Part shown: one piece after another, positions 34,718-44,585 of the stretch | How positions within the stretch are numbered: position 1 is the stretch's first letter | Layout of the letters: each line of letters opens with the position of its first letter | DNA from: an uncultured Polaribacter sp. | Lineage (GTDB): Bacteria > Bacteroidota > Bacteroidia > Flavobacteriales > Flavobacteriaceae | Length of the DNA stretch: 64,000 nucleotides | Direction of reading: 5' to 3' | Assembly (NCBI RefSeq): GCF_947503855.1 | Contig: NZ_CANNFF010000007.1 | Span: 1 to 64,000, forward strand | Program-made: the position numbers and the translations under genes | The notes under the pieces: generated by a model | The model's input: the letters and a program-made list of their open reading frames with translations, nothing else | Databases searched by the model: none | What the model was told of the DNA's origin: nothing

Positions 34718-35974
34718 ATGAATTTAGTGAAAGAAATTTTTAAAAGTAATTTATTCAAAAACATTTCCTATCTATTTGTTTTGCAGTTATTCAGTTATGC
34801 GTTACCTTTAGTTTTAATACCTTTTTTAACCAACACCTATGGAATATATAATTATGGTAAAATTGTAGTAGCACAAGCTATGATGTTTTACTTTATGACT
34901 TTTATCGATTATGGAATACATTTGTATGCTCCTAATATGATAGCTCAAATTTATCAGGATAGAGAAAAACTTTCAGAATTATCTTTTTCAATAATACTTT
35001 TAAAAGTAATTTTTTGTGTTTTAGGCTTTTTCCTTTTAATAATTATCTTAAAATTTCCATATTTTAGGGAAGATTACAATCTTTATTTAATATCCTATGT
35101 TTATGTTGTCGGGTTTTCTATCAACCCAATTTGGTTTTTTCAAGGAATTGAAAAGATGCAATACATCACTATTTTAGGGGTTTTAGTAAAAGGAATAACT
35201 TTTTTACTAACCATTTACTTTGTTAAAACTAGCTCTGAAATTACTTTATATCCATTAATAAATGGTTTTGTTACATTATTTTTTTCAATTATAGCTCTTT
35301 TTATAATTTTCAGAAAGTTTATTGATTTTCGTTTAAGAAATATTTTAGGTACTACAAAAAAAATAATTAAAGATTGTGCACCTTTTTTTATTTCTAGATT
35401 ATCAGTTACCCTATATACAAATTCAAATACATTTATATTAGGAATTACTGTTGGACCAATATTAGCTGGTTATTTTAATATTGCGGAGAGAATCTACACC
35501 GTTTTATTACAATTATATCAACCATTTATTCAAAGTTTATATCCCTATATATCTAGAACTAAAAAAATAGATAAATTTAAATTTATTTCTAAATGGTTAA
35601 TATTATTAAATTTAATAATGATTCTATTTATTTTGTTTTTCGGAAAAAATATAATGCATTATTTTTTTGATTATGAGTTAGTTGATAATAGTTTTAGTGT
35701 TTTACAAATTTTATTTATATCACTATTTATAACACTCCCCTCAGTTCTTATTGGTTATCCTCTTTTAGGTGGATTTGGATATTCAAAGTATGCAAATAGA
35801 AGTGTTGTATTTGCTGCCTTGTTTCATTTGATTAGCCTTTATTTATTATGGCTGTTTAATCAAATAAGTCCATCTATGGTAGCCACTGTACTTATTTTTA
35901 CACAGATAATAGATTTATTATATAGAATTTATGGTTTAAAAAAGATTGCTTTATTAAAATTGTTATGGAAGTAA
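34718..35974 (+). CDS. oligosaccharide flippase, Wzx-like
   Basis: A 418-aa integral membrane protein with about 12 hydrophobic segments and the PST/MATE start LFKNISYLFVLQLFSYALPLVLIPFLTNTYG (split over two helices). It is expected to flip lipid-linked repeat units across the inner membrane. It is strongly AT-rich like its neighbours, as usual for serotype-specific genes. The end overlaps the next gene by 10 bp. Confidence 0.88.
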   Translation: MNLVKEIFKSNLFKNISYLFVLQLFSYALPLVLIPFLTNTYGIYNYGKIVVAQAMMFYFMTFIDYGIHLYAPNMIAQIYQDREKLSELSFSIILLKVIFCVLGFFLLIIILKFPYFREDYNLYLISYVYVVGFSINPIWFFQGIEKMQYITILGVLVKGITFLLTIYFVKTSSEITLYPLINGFVTLFFSIIALFIIFRKFIDFRLRNILGTTKKIIKDCAPFFISRLSVTLYTNSNTFILGITVGPILAGYFNIAERIYTVLLQLYQPFIQSLYPYISRTKKIDKFKFISKWLILLNLIMILFILFFGKNIMHYFFDYELVDNSFSVLQILFISLFITLPSVLIGYPLLGGFGYSKYANRSVVFAALFHLISLYLLWLFNQISPSMVATVLIFTQIIDLLYRIYGLKKIALLKLLWK

Positions 35975-37023
35975 TTAAATACATTTTAACTAATTTATAT
36001 AGTTTGCTTTACAAACTAGTATTTAAAAATAAGACTTTAATAATCTTAGGTAATCCATATGGTAATGTCACAGGGCATATAAAGTGTTGTTATTATTTAT
36101 TAAAATCAGAAAATTTAAAAGAAGTATTTATTGTCAAAGAACGTGTAACAAATAAAAATGAACTTAGAAAGGTTTCATTTAGAACTTTTATTTTGTTACT
36201 CAAAGCAAAGTCTATTATATACACACATAATCCAACAGATATATTTCCCTTCATACCTAAAGGAGTTAAAAAAATAAATATTTGGCATGGCATGCCTATC
36301 AAACCTATAGGCTATAATTCTAAAATAGAACAAATTTGGATTAAAAACAAAATAAAAAACAAATTATCGCCATATCTTAAAAACGATTTATTAATAGTTA
36401 ATTCATTTTATTGGGTCAACTTTTTTAGTGATTCGTGGAGGTTTCCTAAAAATCGAATTTTACCCTTAGGATCATTAGTTTCTGCATATTTAAATAAATA
36501 CCATGATGAAATAATTAGTGAATTATCTAAAAGATTTTCTAATAAAAGGAATCACATAATTTTTGCACCAACATTTAGGAATGATGGAAGTGATTATGAA
36601 TATATTAATAAAACACTACAATTTTTTTCTAAATTAACACAATATGATTTTATAGTAAAACTCCATCCTAATACAAATTTCACTTTTAATGAAAATTATG
36701 TGAATATTATTTTTCCAAATAATATCGATTTGTTTGATTTGTTTCTAATTAGCGATTTATTAATAACAGATTATTCGTCTATTTTTTATGAATACTTAAA
36801 TGTCAAACCTAATTGTATTTTATTTCAAACAGATAAAAAAGAATATGAAAAAATAAACGGAAAACTAAATCCTGTAAATGAGAGTCTAAAAATATATTAT
36901 GCTCAAAATATTATAGAATTAAATGATAATATTTTGTTATTAATGGCTGAATTAGATAAAAAAAAGCAACAGGATTTTGTAAAGTTTGATGTTGATAAAT
37001 TTATAAAGAATATAGATTTGTGA
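35965..37023 (+). CDS. CDP-glycerol glycerophosphotransferase family protein (TagB/TagF-like)
   Basis: A 352-aa protein with the family motifs NIWHGMPIKPIGY, FAPTFRNDGSDY, KLHPNTNF and LITDYSSIFYEYL. It probably transfers glycerol-1-phosphate from CDP-glycerol to the growing glycan at the cytosolic membrane face. Shorter than TagF polymerases, it is more likely to add a single group (TagB-like). It overlaps wzx and the polymerase gene and fits with the TagD-like gene at 34206. Confidence 0.87.
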   Translation: MEVIKYILTNLYSLLYKLVFKNKTLIILGNPYGNVTGHIKCCYYLLKSENLKEVFIVKERVTNKNELRKVSFRTFILLLKAKSIIYTHNPTDIFPFIPKGVKKINIWHGMPIKPIGYNSKIEQIWIKNKIKNKLSPYLKNDLLIVNSFYWVNFFSDSWRFPKNRILPLGSLVSAYLNKYHDEIISELSKRFSNKRNHIIFAPTFRNDGSDYEYINKTLQFFSKLTQYDFIVKLHPNTNFTFNENYVNIIFPNNIDLFDLFLISDLLITDYSSIFYEYLNVKPNCILFQTDKKEYEKINGKLNPVNESLKIYYAQNIIELNDNILLLMAELDKKKQQDFVKFDVDKFIKNIDL

Positions 37024-38216
37024 TTAGAAAAATTAGATTATTTGATCTGTTGAATCCCATTATATCATTTAACATTAGTTACTTGATTTTTATAAGTGGA
37101 GCACCTCTTGTATTTTTAATTTTAGGTATAAACTTACACTATAAAGAAGACACTTATCTATATATATATAGTTACCCTTTTTTCTGCACGATTGCATTTA
37201 TTTTTTTTCAGTTTTTTTTAAGAAAAAGAAAAATTAAATTAAATAAAATAAAAAGTTTAAATAATAAAAATTTTAAATATTTTATGAATTTTAGTGCTGG
37301 GATTTTGGGCTTTTATTATTTATTTTACCAAGCAGATAGTATTCCATTATTAAGTGATAATGCTGAAACACTCAGGGTAGAATTTTCAAAAGGTAAAGGA
37401 ACAAAAATACTTTTATTTACAGCATTAATCTACTATGGTAGTATTAATTATTTTATTAATAACGGACTAAACTTAAAGTCATTTATTCTTATTTTATTAG
37501 GAACAAGTACCATTTTATTTTTAGGCTTTAGATCACCAGCATTTTATTATTTGTTAGCCTGTTTTTTGGGTTATAGCTCAAATAATAGAAAATACCTTAC
37601 TAAAGGAGCAATCAACTATAAATTAATTCTAATTTTAGCTATTTTATTACCTATTGCTTCTTTAATTGGTCTTTATAGGGCTGGCTTCTCGCCAAGTTCG
37701 TCTTTAGAATTATTTATCAATATGAAACACTTGTTTCTGGTGAATTCAAATAATTTTAATTTGATAGTTGAAGGTTACAGAGAAACAGATTTCCAATACG
37801 GGGCATCGTTTATAAATGATTTTTTAGTGGGTATACCAGGATCGAATAATGAATTTTCAGGTGTAAAATTAAAGAAATATCTTGGAATTGATTTTATTGG
37901 CCAAACTATGACAGTAACGCTTCCTGGAGAAGGATTCATAAATTTAGGTGGTTTAGGGGTTATATTGCATAGTATTATACTAGGATTTATTATTTCATTT
38001 TTAAATGAACTATTTAGAATAAAAAATAATACTAGTAATAGATTTTACCTAGTAATATTAAATATTTTTTGTTTAAGAATTGTCACAGGAGGCATAATGC
38101 CAATTTTAATTTTTGTTGTTATTCCAATAATGATTATTAAAGCAATTAACTCTCTAAGTTTTAAACATAATAATTATTCTATTTCAACACCAAATCAACC
38201 TAATACTTTAAACTAA
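37020..38216 (+). CDS. oligosaccharide repeat-unit polymerase, Wzy-like
   Basis: A 398-aa membrane protein with about 10-11 hydrophobic segments and a large extracytoplasmic loop (around residues 235-300) containing EFSGVKLKKYLGIDFIGQTMTVTLPGEGFINLGG, in parts; such a loop is typical of Wzy. It starts with GTG that overlaps the upstream stop codon by 3 bp. Sequence identity in the family is low, so the call rests on topology and position between glycosyl transfer genes. Confidence 0.75.
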   Translation: MIRKIRLFDLLNPIISFNISYLIFISGAPLVFLILGINLHYKEDTYLYIYSYPFFCTIAFIFFQFFLRKRKIKLNKIKSLNNKNFKYFMNFSAGILGFYYLFYQADSIPLLSDNAETLRVEFSKGKGTKILLFTALIYYGSINYFINNGLNLKSFILILLGTSTILFLGFRSPAFYYLLACFLGYSSNNRKYLTKGAINYKLILILAILLPIASLIGLYRAGFSPSSSLELFINMKHLFLVNSNNFNLIVEGYRETDFQYGASFINDFLVGIPGSNNEFSGVKLKKYLGIDFIGQTMTVTLPGEGFINLGGLGVILHSIILGFIISFLNELFRIKNNTSNRFYLVILNIFCLRIVTGGIMPILIFVVIPIMIIKAINSLSFKHNNYSISTPNQPNTLN

Positions 38217-38231
38217 AAATTTTTTTGAAAA

Positions 38232-39329
38232 ATGCACAAGAAAAAAATATTAATTGACTGTCATTCTTTTGACTTTGACTATTATCAAGGTGTCACTACA
38301 TATATTTCTGGATTATATAAAGAGTTAATTGAAGAAAGAAAGGATATATCTTTTTATTTTGCATCTAATAATTTAAACAAAATAAAATCGATTTTTGGAG
38401 CTGCTACAAATGTATTCTATCTGAAGCTAAATTATAAATCTTCATTAATTAGATTAACTTTTGAATTACCTTTTCTTGTACTCAAACATAATATTGATTT
38501 TATTCATGTGCAGTATAAAAGCCCTTTTTTAAAGTTTTGTAAAGAAATTGTGACCGTACATGATGTTTTATTCATAGACTACCCAGAATATTTTACTTCA
38601 AAGTTTAGAATTATTAACAAAATATATTACAGGTTTTCATCAAGAAGAGCGGATATATTATTAACTGTGTCAAATTATTCTAAATCTAGAATTTCCAAAC
38701 ATTTTAAAATACCTGAAAACAAAATTCAAATTACTCCCAATGGAGTAGATGATGTTTTTTTAAAGTTATCTAATAATACTAATTTACTTTCAAATGTTAA
38801 ATTAAAATATACTATTGATAAGTATATTCTATATGTGAGTAGAATTGAGCCAAGAAAGAACCATGATATGGTAGTTAAAGCTTTTAAAGAATTAAGACTT
38901 TATGAGAAGGGTATTAAATTAGTTTTTGTAGGTGCTCAAACTCATAAAAGTGTTAAATTATTAGATGAGTTAAAAAAGGTAAAAGATGGTAGTATAGTGT
39001 CACTAGAAAATATAAGTACAAAAGAACTATCTTCTTTATACAGTAATGCTATGTTTTCTGTCTTTCCTTCTTTTGCAGAAGGATTTGGTATCCCACCAAT
39101 AGAATCAGTAATTATGAGAACTCCTGTTATTTTATCAAACACCACAGCAATGAAAGATTTCTCATTTTTAAGTGATAAAATGATTGATCCATATTCATTA
39201 AAAGATTTAAAGGCATTAATGGAAATAGGTGCAAAACGATTATTTAATTTTGAAGAAAAACAGAGAGAAGTTGCCATTGAAAATTATTCATGGAAACAAA
39301 TAGCGTTAAATTTTAATAAATTAATATAG
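38232..39329 (+). CDS. glycosyltransferase, GT4 family
   Basis: A 365-aa GT-B protein. It has IHVQYKSPF, TVHDVLFIDYPEYF, ITPNGVDD, YVSRIEPRKNHDMVVKAF and the donor-binding SFAEGFGIPPIESV. It should transfer a sugar from a nucleotide donor to the lipid-linked intermediate. The actual sugar cannot be told. Confidence 0.9.
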   Translation: MHKKKILIDCHSFDFDYYQGVTTYISGLYKELIEERKDISFYFASNNLNKIKSIFGAATNVFYLKLNYKSSLIRLTFELPFLVLKHNIDFIHVQYKSPFLKFCKEIVTVHDVLFIDYPEYFTSKFRIINKIYYRFSSRRADILLTVSNYSKSRISKHFKIPENKIQITPNGVDDVFLKLSNNTNLLSNVKLKYTIDKYILYVSRIEPRKNHDMVVKAFKELRLYEKGIKLVFVGAQTHKSVKLLDELKKVKDGSIVSLENISTKELSSLYSNAMFSVFPSFAEGFGIPPIESVIMRTPVILSNTTAMKDFSFLSDKMIDPYSLKDLKALMEIGAKRLFNFEEKQREVAIENYSWKQIALNFNKLI

Positions 39330-39331
39330 AT

Positions 39332-40111
39332 ATGATAAATTTTAAATTTTTAGAAAATAATAAAGAAAAACTGAGATTACAATATTTGACAGCAAAACCT
39401 TTTCCACATTTAGTTTTAAAAGATATTTGTGACAAAGAAAAGTTGATAAAAGCGTATGAATCTATTCCTGTTTTAGATAATAAAAGTAGAGACTATATGT
39501 TCGCTAAAAACAAATTTGAAAAATCTAATTATGGCGAAATAAGCCCCTTATTAAAAGAACTTCAAGAAGATTTAAGTTCCAAAAAAATGAACGAATTTTT
39601 GTCTTACATTACAGTTCGGAATATTTTTGTTGATCCCAAAAACCATGGAGGTGGATTGCACCAAGGAAGAAAAAGCTCTTTTCTAGATATGCACTTAGAT
39701 TATAATTATCATCCAATCAATAATAACTGGTGGAGAGAAGTAAACTTACTCTTGTATATGAATAAGGATTGGAAACAAGAATACGGAGGTCATCTTGAAC
39801 TAAAAGATCTGAGAACAGGCGAAGAGAAAAGTTGTGATGTTGATTTTAATACCCTTATTATTCAACAGTGTCATGATTATACATTACATGGTTATAAACC
39901 GACTAAATTCCCAGAAGGCAATTTTAGAACATCAATCGCGACCTATGCCTTTTCTAATCATATTCAACAAATATATGATCAAAGAACTACAGATTGGTTT
40001 CCAGATAAAGAAGGAGATAGTATAATTAAAAAATGGTTAGGAAGAAATTTCACAAAACTTGTTTCAGTTAAAAGTAAGGTTTTTGGAAGTGGTACTGCTA
40101 AAAATCAATAA
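39332..40111 (+). CDS. 2-oxoglutarate/Fe(II)-dependent oxygenase
   Basis: A 259-aa double-stranded beta-helix protein with the metal triad His121-x-Asp123 (MHLDYNYHP) and His186 (YTLHGY), and the 2-oxoglutarate-binding Arg199 (NFRTSIATY). These enzymes hydroxylate a substrate using O2. It starts 2 bp after a glycosyltransferase gene and is followed closely by another, so it probably modifies the glycan or a sugar precursor. This is uncommon in polysaccharide loci; the substrate is unknown. Confidence 0.85.
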   Translation: MINFKFLENNKEKLRLQYLTAKPFPHLVLKDICDKEKLIKAYESIPVLDNKSRDYMFAKNKFEKSNYGEISPLLKELQEDLSSKKMNEFLSYITVRNIFVDPKNHGGGLHQGRKSSFLDMHLDYNYHPINNNWWREVNLLLYMNKDWKQEYGGHLELKDLRTGEEKSCDVDFNTLIIQQCHDYTLHGYKPTKFPEGNFRTSIATYAFSNHIQQIYDQRTTDWFPDKEGDSIIKKWLGRNFTKLVSVKSKVFGSGTAKNQ

Positions 40112-40126
40112 GAATATTTATAATTA

Positions 40127-41203
40127 ATGAATAAAATAACCTCAATAATAGGGACTGTAGGTATTCCTGCTAAGTATGGTGGTTTTGAAACCTTAGTTGA
40201 GCACTTGACTAAAAAACAGGGAGATAACTACGAAATGATTGTGTATTGTAGTTCTAAGAGTTATAATGTAAGACTTGAAAAATATAACAATGCAAAATTA
40301 AACTACATCAATTTAAAGGCGAATGGGTTTCAGAGTATTCCTTACGACATCATTTCTATTTTTAAGTCTTTTAAGAAGTCAGATTCTCTTCTTATTTTGG
40401 GGGTTTCAGGATGTTTGGTATTACCTTTTATAAAGTTAATTAGTAACACTAAAATAATTGTAAATATAGACGGGATAGAGTGGAAAAGAGCAAAGTGGGG
40501 GAAGTTTGCAAAATGCTTCCTTAAATTTTCAGAAAAAATTGCTGTCAAATATGCTGATGAAATAATTACTGATAATAAGATCATATTAGATTATGTGAAA
40601 TCGGAGTACGATGCTAGTAGTCATTTAATTGCTTACGGTGGAGATCATGTAACTAATGAATCATTTGATGATCAGTTAATAGAGAAATATCCTTTAGTAA
40701 AAAGTGATTATGCTTTTAAGGTTTGTCGAATTGAACCTGAAAATAATATTCATATTATTTTAGAAGCTTTTTCTATTTTACCTGAGAAAAATATAGTGTG
40801 TATTGGTAATTGGGCTAATAGTGAATACGGTAAAAATTTAAAAATGGAGTATGCTGAGTATAAAAACATTTTTCTTTTAGACCCGATTTACGATCAAACA
40901 GTATTAAATCAGTTCCGAAGTAATTGCAATCTGTATTTACATGGCCACAGTGCGGGAGGCACTAATCCTTCTTTAGTTGAAGCAATGTACTTAGGTTTGC
41001 CAATTTTTGCATATGGTGCTGATTATAACAAAGAGACGACTGAAAATAAAGCTATATATTTTAATAATGTAAATGAATTAGTCTCATTATTAAAAAATTT
41101 AGATGATGAACAATTAAATAATATAGGCCGAGACATGAACATTATAGCTAAAGAAAGATATACTTGGGATTACATAAGTACTCAGTACAGCAAACTTTTT
41201 TAA
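40127..41203 (+). CDS. DUF1972-type glycosyltransferase
   Basis: A 358-aa GT4-like protein with the DUF1972 start IIGTVGIPAKYGGFETLVEHL, then VNIDGIEWKRAKWG, a FKVCRIEPENNIHIILEAF motif and GHSAGGTNPSLVEAMYLG for donor binding. Proteins of this group are often annotated as rhamnosyltransferases. The rml genes that begin 9 bp later fit that idea, but the donor is inferred. Confidence 0.88.
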   Translation: MNKITSIIGTVGIPAKYGGFETLVEHLTKKQGDNYEMIVYCSSKSYNVRLEKYNNAKLNYINLKANGFQSIPYDIISIFKSFKKSDSLLILGVSGCLVLPFIKLISNTKIIVNIDGIEWKRAKWGKFAKCFLKFSEKIAVKYADEIITDNKIILDYVKSEYDASSHLIAYGGDHVTNESFDDQLIEKYPLVKSDYAFKVCRIEPENNIHIILEAFSILPEKNIVCIGNWANSEYGKNLKMEYAEYKNIFLLDPIYDQTVLNQFRSNCNLYLHGHSAGGTNPSLVEAMYLGLPIFAYGADYNKETTENKAIYFNNVNELVSLLKNLDDEQLNNIGRDMNIIAKERYTWDYISTQYSKLF

Positions 41204-41212
41204 ATTAAACAG

Positions 41213-42088
41213 ATGAAAGGAATAATATTAGCAGGAGGTTCAGGAACAAGATTATACCCAATAACAAAAGGGGTTTCTAAACAATTGTTACCAGTATATG
41301 ATAAACCAATGATTTACTACCCCTTATCAGTATTGATGTTAGCGGGTATAAAAGAAATTTTAATTATTTCTACACCTGAAGATTTGCCTAATTTTAAAAA
41401 ATTATTGGGAGATGGTAATGAAATAGGTATTACTTTAACCTATAAAGAACAACCAAGTCCAGACGGCTTAGCTCAAGCTTTTATTATTGGAGAAGAGTTC
41501 ATTGGAAATGATGATGTTTGTTTGGTGCTTGGTGATAATATCTTTTATGGGTACGGTTTTTCTAAAACTTTACAAAATGCGAGGAAAAATGTAGAAGGAG
41601 GTAAATCAACTGTTTTTGGTTATTATGTAAATGACCCAGAGCGCTATGGCGTAGCAGAATTTGATGTTAATGGAGTGGTTAATTCAATAGAAGAAAAACC
41701 CGAAGAACCAAAATCTAACTTTGCAGTAGTTGGATTGTATTTTTATACCAACGATGTGGTACAAATTGCGAAGACTATAAAACCCTCGCGTAGAGGTGAG
41801 TTAGAAATAACTACAGTTAATCAAGAATATTTAAAACAACAAAAATTAAAAGTAGAATTATTAGGTAGAGGTTTTGCTTGGCTAGATACGGGGACTCACG
41901 ACTCTCTAATGGAAGCTGGTCAGTTTATAGAAACAATTGAAAAGAGGCAAGGCTTAAAAGTTGCTTGCTTAGAAGAAATAGCCTATAGAATGGGTTATAT
42001 TAATGAAGAACAGGTAAGGGACTTGGCAAATCCATTGAAAAAGAATGCTTATGGTCAATACCTTATAAATTTAGTAAAAAAGAATTAA
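41213..42088 (+). CDS. rmlA: glucose-1-phosphate thymidylyltransferase
   Basis: A 291-aa nucleotidyltransferase, first step to dTDP-L-rhamnose. It has [54 protein letters not shown] and [14 protein letters not shown]. The length equals RmlA. First of a compact rmlA-C-D-B set. Confidence 0.96.
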   Translation: MKGIILAGGSGTRLYPITKGVSKQLLPVYDKPMIYYPLSVLMLAGIKEILIISTPEDLPNFKKLLGDGNEIGITLTYKEQPSPDGLAQAFIIGEEFIGNDDVCLVLGDNIFYGYGFSKTLQNARKNVEGGKSTVFGYYVNDPERYGVAEFDVNGVVNSIEEKPEEPKSNFAVVGLYFYTNDVVQIAKTIKPSRRGELEITTVNQEYLKQQKLKVELLGRGFAWLDTGTHDSLMEAGQFIETIEKRQGLKVACLEEIAYRMGYINEEQVRDLANPLKKNAYGQYLINLVKKN

Positions 42089-42643
42089 ATGAAATTTATA
42101 AAAACAGAACTTCCAGAGGTCGTAATTATTGAACCCACAGTATTTGGAGATCGTAGAGGGTATTTTTTAGAATCTTTTAATAAAAAAGCTTTTGAGGAAA
42201 ATATCGGCGCAGTAAAATTTATACAAGATAATGAATCGAAATCATCAAAGGGAGTATTAAGAGGGTTGCATTTTCAAAAACCTCCCTTTACACAATCAAA
42301 ATTGGTTAGATGTATTGAAGGCGAAGTACTAGACGTAGCCGTTGATATTAGAAGAGGTTCCCCAACTTACGGGAAACATGTTTCAGTCATCTTATCTGGA
42401 GACAATAAACGTCAGGTATTTATACCAAGAGGTTTTGCACACGGTTTTGTGGTGTTGAGTGAATCGGCTATTTTTTCTTATAAAGTTGATAATACTTATG
42501 CCCCGGAATATGATGGGGGCATTCTTTGGAATGATACCGATTTGCAAATTGATTGGAATTTATCTGAAAAGGAAGTAAAACTATCTGATAAAGACGATAA
42601 ATTACCCACCTTAGCTTCTTTAGATAATCCATTTATATATTAA
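42089..42643 (+). CDS. rmlC: dTDP-4-dehydrorhamnose 3,5-epimerase
   Basis: A 184-aa cupin epimerase. FGDRRGYFLESFN, the catalytic His in VLRGLHFQKPP, RCIEGEVLDVAVDIRRGSPTYG and IPRGFAHGFVVLSE are diagnostic. It starts at the base following the rmlA stop. Confidence 0.96.
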   Translation: MKFIKTELPEVVIIEPTVFGDRRGYFLESFNKKAFEENIGAVKFIQDNESKSSKGVLRGLHFQKPPFTQSKLVRCIEGEVLDVAVDIRRGSPTYGKHVSVILSGDNKRQVFIPRGFAHGFVVLSESAIFSYKVDNTYAPEYDGGILWNDTDLQIDWNLSEKEVKLSDKDDKLPTLASLDNPFIY

Positions 42644-42647
42644 ATTT

Positions 42648-43520
42648 ATGTGTATGAATGTATTAGTTACTGGAGCCAATGGTCAATTAGGTTCAGAAAT
42701 TAAAGATTGTCAACATAATTTTAAAGAGCTAAACGTTGTATATGCAGATATACCAGACTTGGATATTTGCAATGAAGATGCTGTGAATACTTTTATTACA
42801 ATAAACGGTATAGAGGCGATTATCAATTGCGCTGCTTATACGGCTGTAGACAAAGCTGAAGGAGATGCTCAAAATGCAAGAAAAGTAAACGCTAAAGGTG
42901 TTTTAAATTTAGTGAAGGCTATGGAAAATGTGAAAGGTAAAATCATTCATATTTCGACTGATTATGTTTTTGATGGAACAAAACCTCTTCCTTATAATGA
43001 AGAAGACACAGTTAGTCCAATTGGTTTTTACGGTAAAACAAAAAGAGAAGGTGAACTAGCAGTTATTAATTCATCTTTAGAGGGTATTGTTATTCGCACA
43101 TCTTGGCTGTATTCAGCCTATGGGAATAATTTTGTAAAGACGATGATACGTCTAGGTTCGGAAAAAGAAAAACTAAATGTAATTTTTGATCAAATAGGGT
43201 CTCCCACGTATGCTGGTGATTTAGCAAATACTTGCTTAGTAATTCTATCAAACGAACAAAATCGAATTGATAAAGCTGGTAAAGTTTATCATTTTTCTAA
43301 TGAAGGTGTTGCATCTTGGTATGATTTTGCAACTGCTGTTATGAAAATCAATAAATTAGATTGTGAGGTTCTTCCTTTAGAAACAAAAGATTACCCAACT
43401 TTAGCAAAAAGACCACATTATTCAGTTTTAAACAAAACCAAAATAAAAAAGAATTTTAAGATAACTATTCCTTACTGGAGAGATTCTTTAGAAAAGTGTA
43501 TTCAAAAACTAAATTCTTAA
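42648..43520 (+). CDS. rmlD: dTDP-4-dehydrorhamnose reductase
   Basis: A 290-aa SDR enzyme that makes dTDP-L-rhamnose. It has NVLVTGANGQLGSEI, NCAAYTAVDKAE, HISTDYVFDGTKPLPYNEED and GFYGKTKREGE (Tyr-x3-Lys). Two ATG codons six bases apart are possible; the second (42654, MNVLVTG) is closer to the usual start. Confidence 0.95.
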   Translation: MCMNVLVTGANGQLGSEIKDCQHNFKELNVVYADIPDLDICNEDAVNTFITINGIEAIINCAAYTAVDKAEGDAQNARKVNAKGVLNLVKAMENVKGKIIHISTDYVFDGTKPLPYNEEDTVSPIGFYGKTKREGELAVINSSLEGIVIRTSWLYSAYGNNFVKTMIRLGSEKEKLNVIFDQIGSPTYAGDLANTCLVILSNEQNRIDKAGKVYHFSNEGVASWYDFATAVMKINKLDCEVLPLETKDYPTLAKRPHYSVLNKTKIKKNFKITIPYWRDSLEKCIQKLNS

Positions 43521-43529
43521 AAAAAAACT

Positions 43530-44579
43530 ATGAAAAATATATTAATCACGGGAGGTGCAGGATTTATAGGCTCACATGTAGTTCGTTTGTTCTTAAATAA
43601 ATACTCAAATTATAACATATACAATCTTGATAAATTAACCTATGCAGGAAATTTAGAAAACTTAAGAGATGTTGAACATTATAAAAATTATCATTTTCTT
43701 AAAGAAGATATCTGTGATTTTGATAGAATGAAAGTGCTGTTTAAAGAATATAGCATTACAGATGTAATTCACTTAGCAGCAGAATCTCATGTAGACCGAT
43801 CTATTAAAGATCCGTTCTCGTTTGCACAGACCAACGTTATGGGTACACTTAGTTTATTGCAAGCTGCAAAAGAACATTGGAATGGTAATTTTACCAATCA
43901 TTTATTTTATCATGTGTCTACAGACGAAGTTTATGGATCTTTGGGAGAGGAAGGTTTTTTTACAGAAGAAACAGCCTACGATCCTCATTCTCCGTACTCT
44001 GCTTCTAAAGCGTCTTCAGATCATTTTGTTAGAGCATTTGCGGATACCTATGGATTACCTGTTGTGATTTCTAATTGTTCCAATAATTATGGTTCGTATC
44101 AGTTTCCTGAGAAACTAATTCCGTTATTTATAAACAATATTGTAAATAATAAACCACTACCAGTTTATGGAAAAGGAGAAAATGTGAGAGATTGGTTGTT
44201 TGTAGATGATCATGCAAGAGCAATTGATGTTATTTTTCACAAGGGTAAATTAGCGGAAACATATAATATTGGAGGCTTTAATGAATGGAAAAATATTGAC
44301 TTGATTAAAGTGATGATTAAAACCGTAGATCGTTTACTTGGAAGGGAAGAAGGAGCTTCTGACAAACTCATTACCTATGTTACTGATAGGGCAGGTCATG
44401 ATTTACGGTATGCAATAGACTCTACAAAACTAAAAAAAGAATTGGGTTGGGAACCTTCTTTGCAATTTGAGGAGGGGATAGAGAAAACCGTAAAATGGTA
44501 TCTAGAAAATCAAGAATGGATGGCTAACGTAACCTCTGGAGACTATCAAGCATATTATCAAAAAATGTACACTAAATAG
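43530..44579 (+). CDS. rmlB: dTDP-glucose 4,6-dehydratase
   Basis: A 349-aa SDR dehydratase with ILITGGAGFIGSHVVR, HLAAESHVDRSI, HVSTDEVYGSLG (Asp-Glu pair) and SPYSASKASSDH (Tyr-x3-Lys). It completes the rhamnose set; gene order A-C-D-B, with gaps under 10 bp. Confidence 0.96.
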   Translation: MKNILITGGAGFIGSHVVRLFLNKYSNYNIYNLDKLTYAGNLENLRDVEHYKNYHFLKEDICDFDRMKVLFKEYSITDVIHLAAESHVDRSIKDPFSFAQTNVMGTLSLLQAAKEHWNGNFTNHLFYHVSTDEVYGSLGEEGFFTEETAYDPHSPYSASKASSDHFVRAFADTYGLPVVISNCSNNYGSYQFPEKLIPLFINNIVNNKPLPVYGKGENVRDWLFVDDHARAIDVIFHKGKLAETYNIGGFNEWKNIDLIKVMIKTVDRLLGREEGASDKLITYVTDRAGHDLRYAIDSTKLKKELGWEPSLQFEEGIEKTVKWYLENQEWMANVTSGDYQAYYQKMYTK

Positions 44580-44585
44580 AAATAC

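Noticed and set aside
41981-42100. Repeat arrays within the rml or glycosyltransferase genes
   Set aside because: I looked for CG-phased 7-mers between 32377 and 53582 and found none; arrays are limited to 25.0-30.5 kb and the rRNA spacer.
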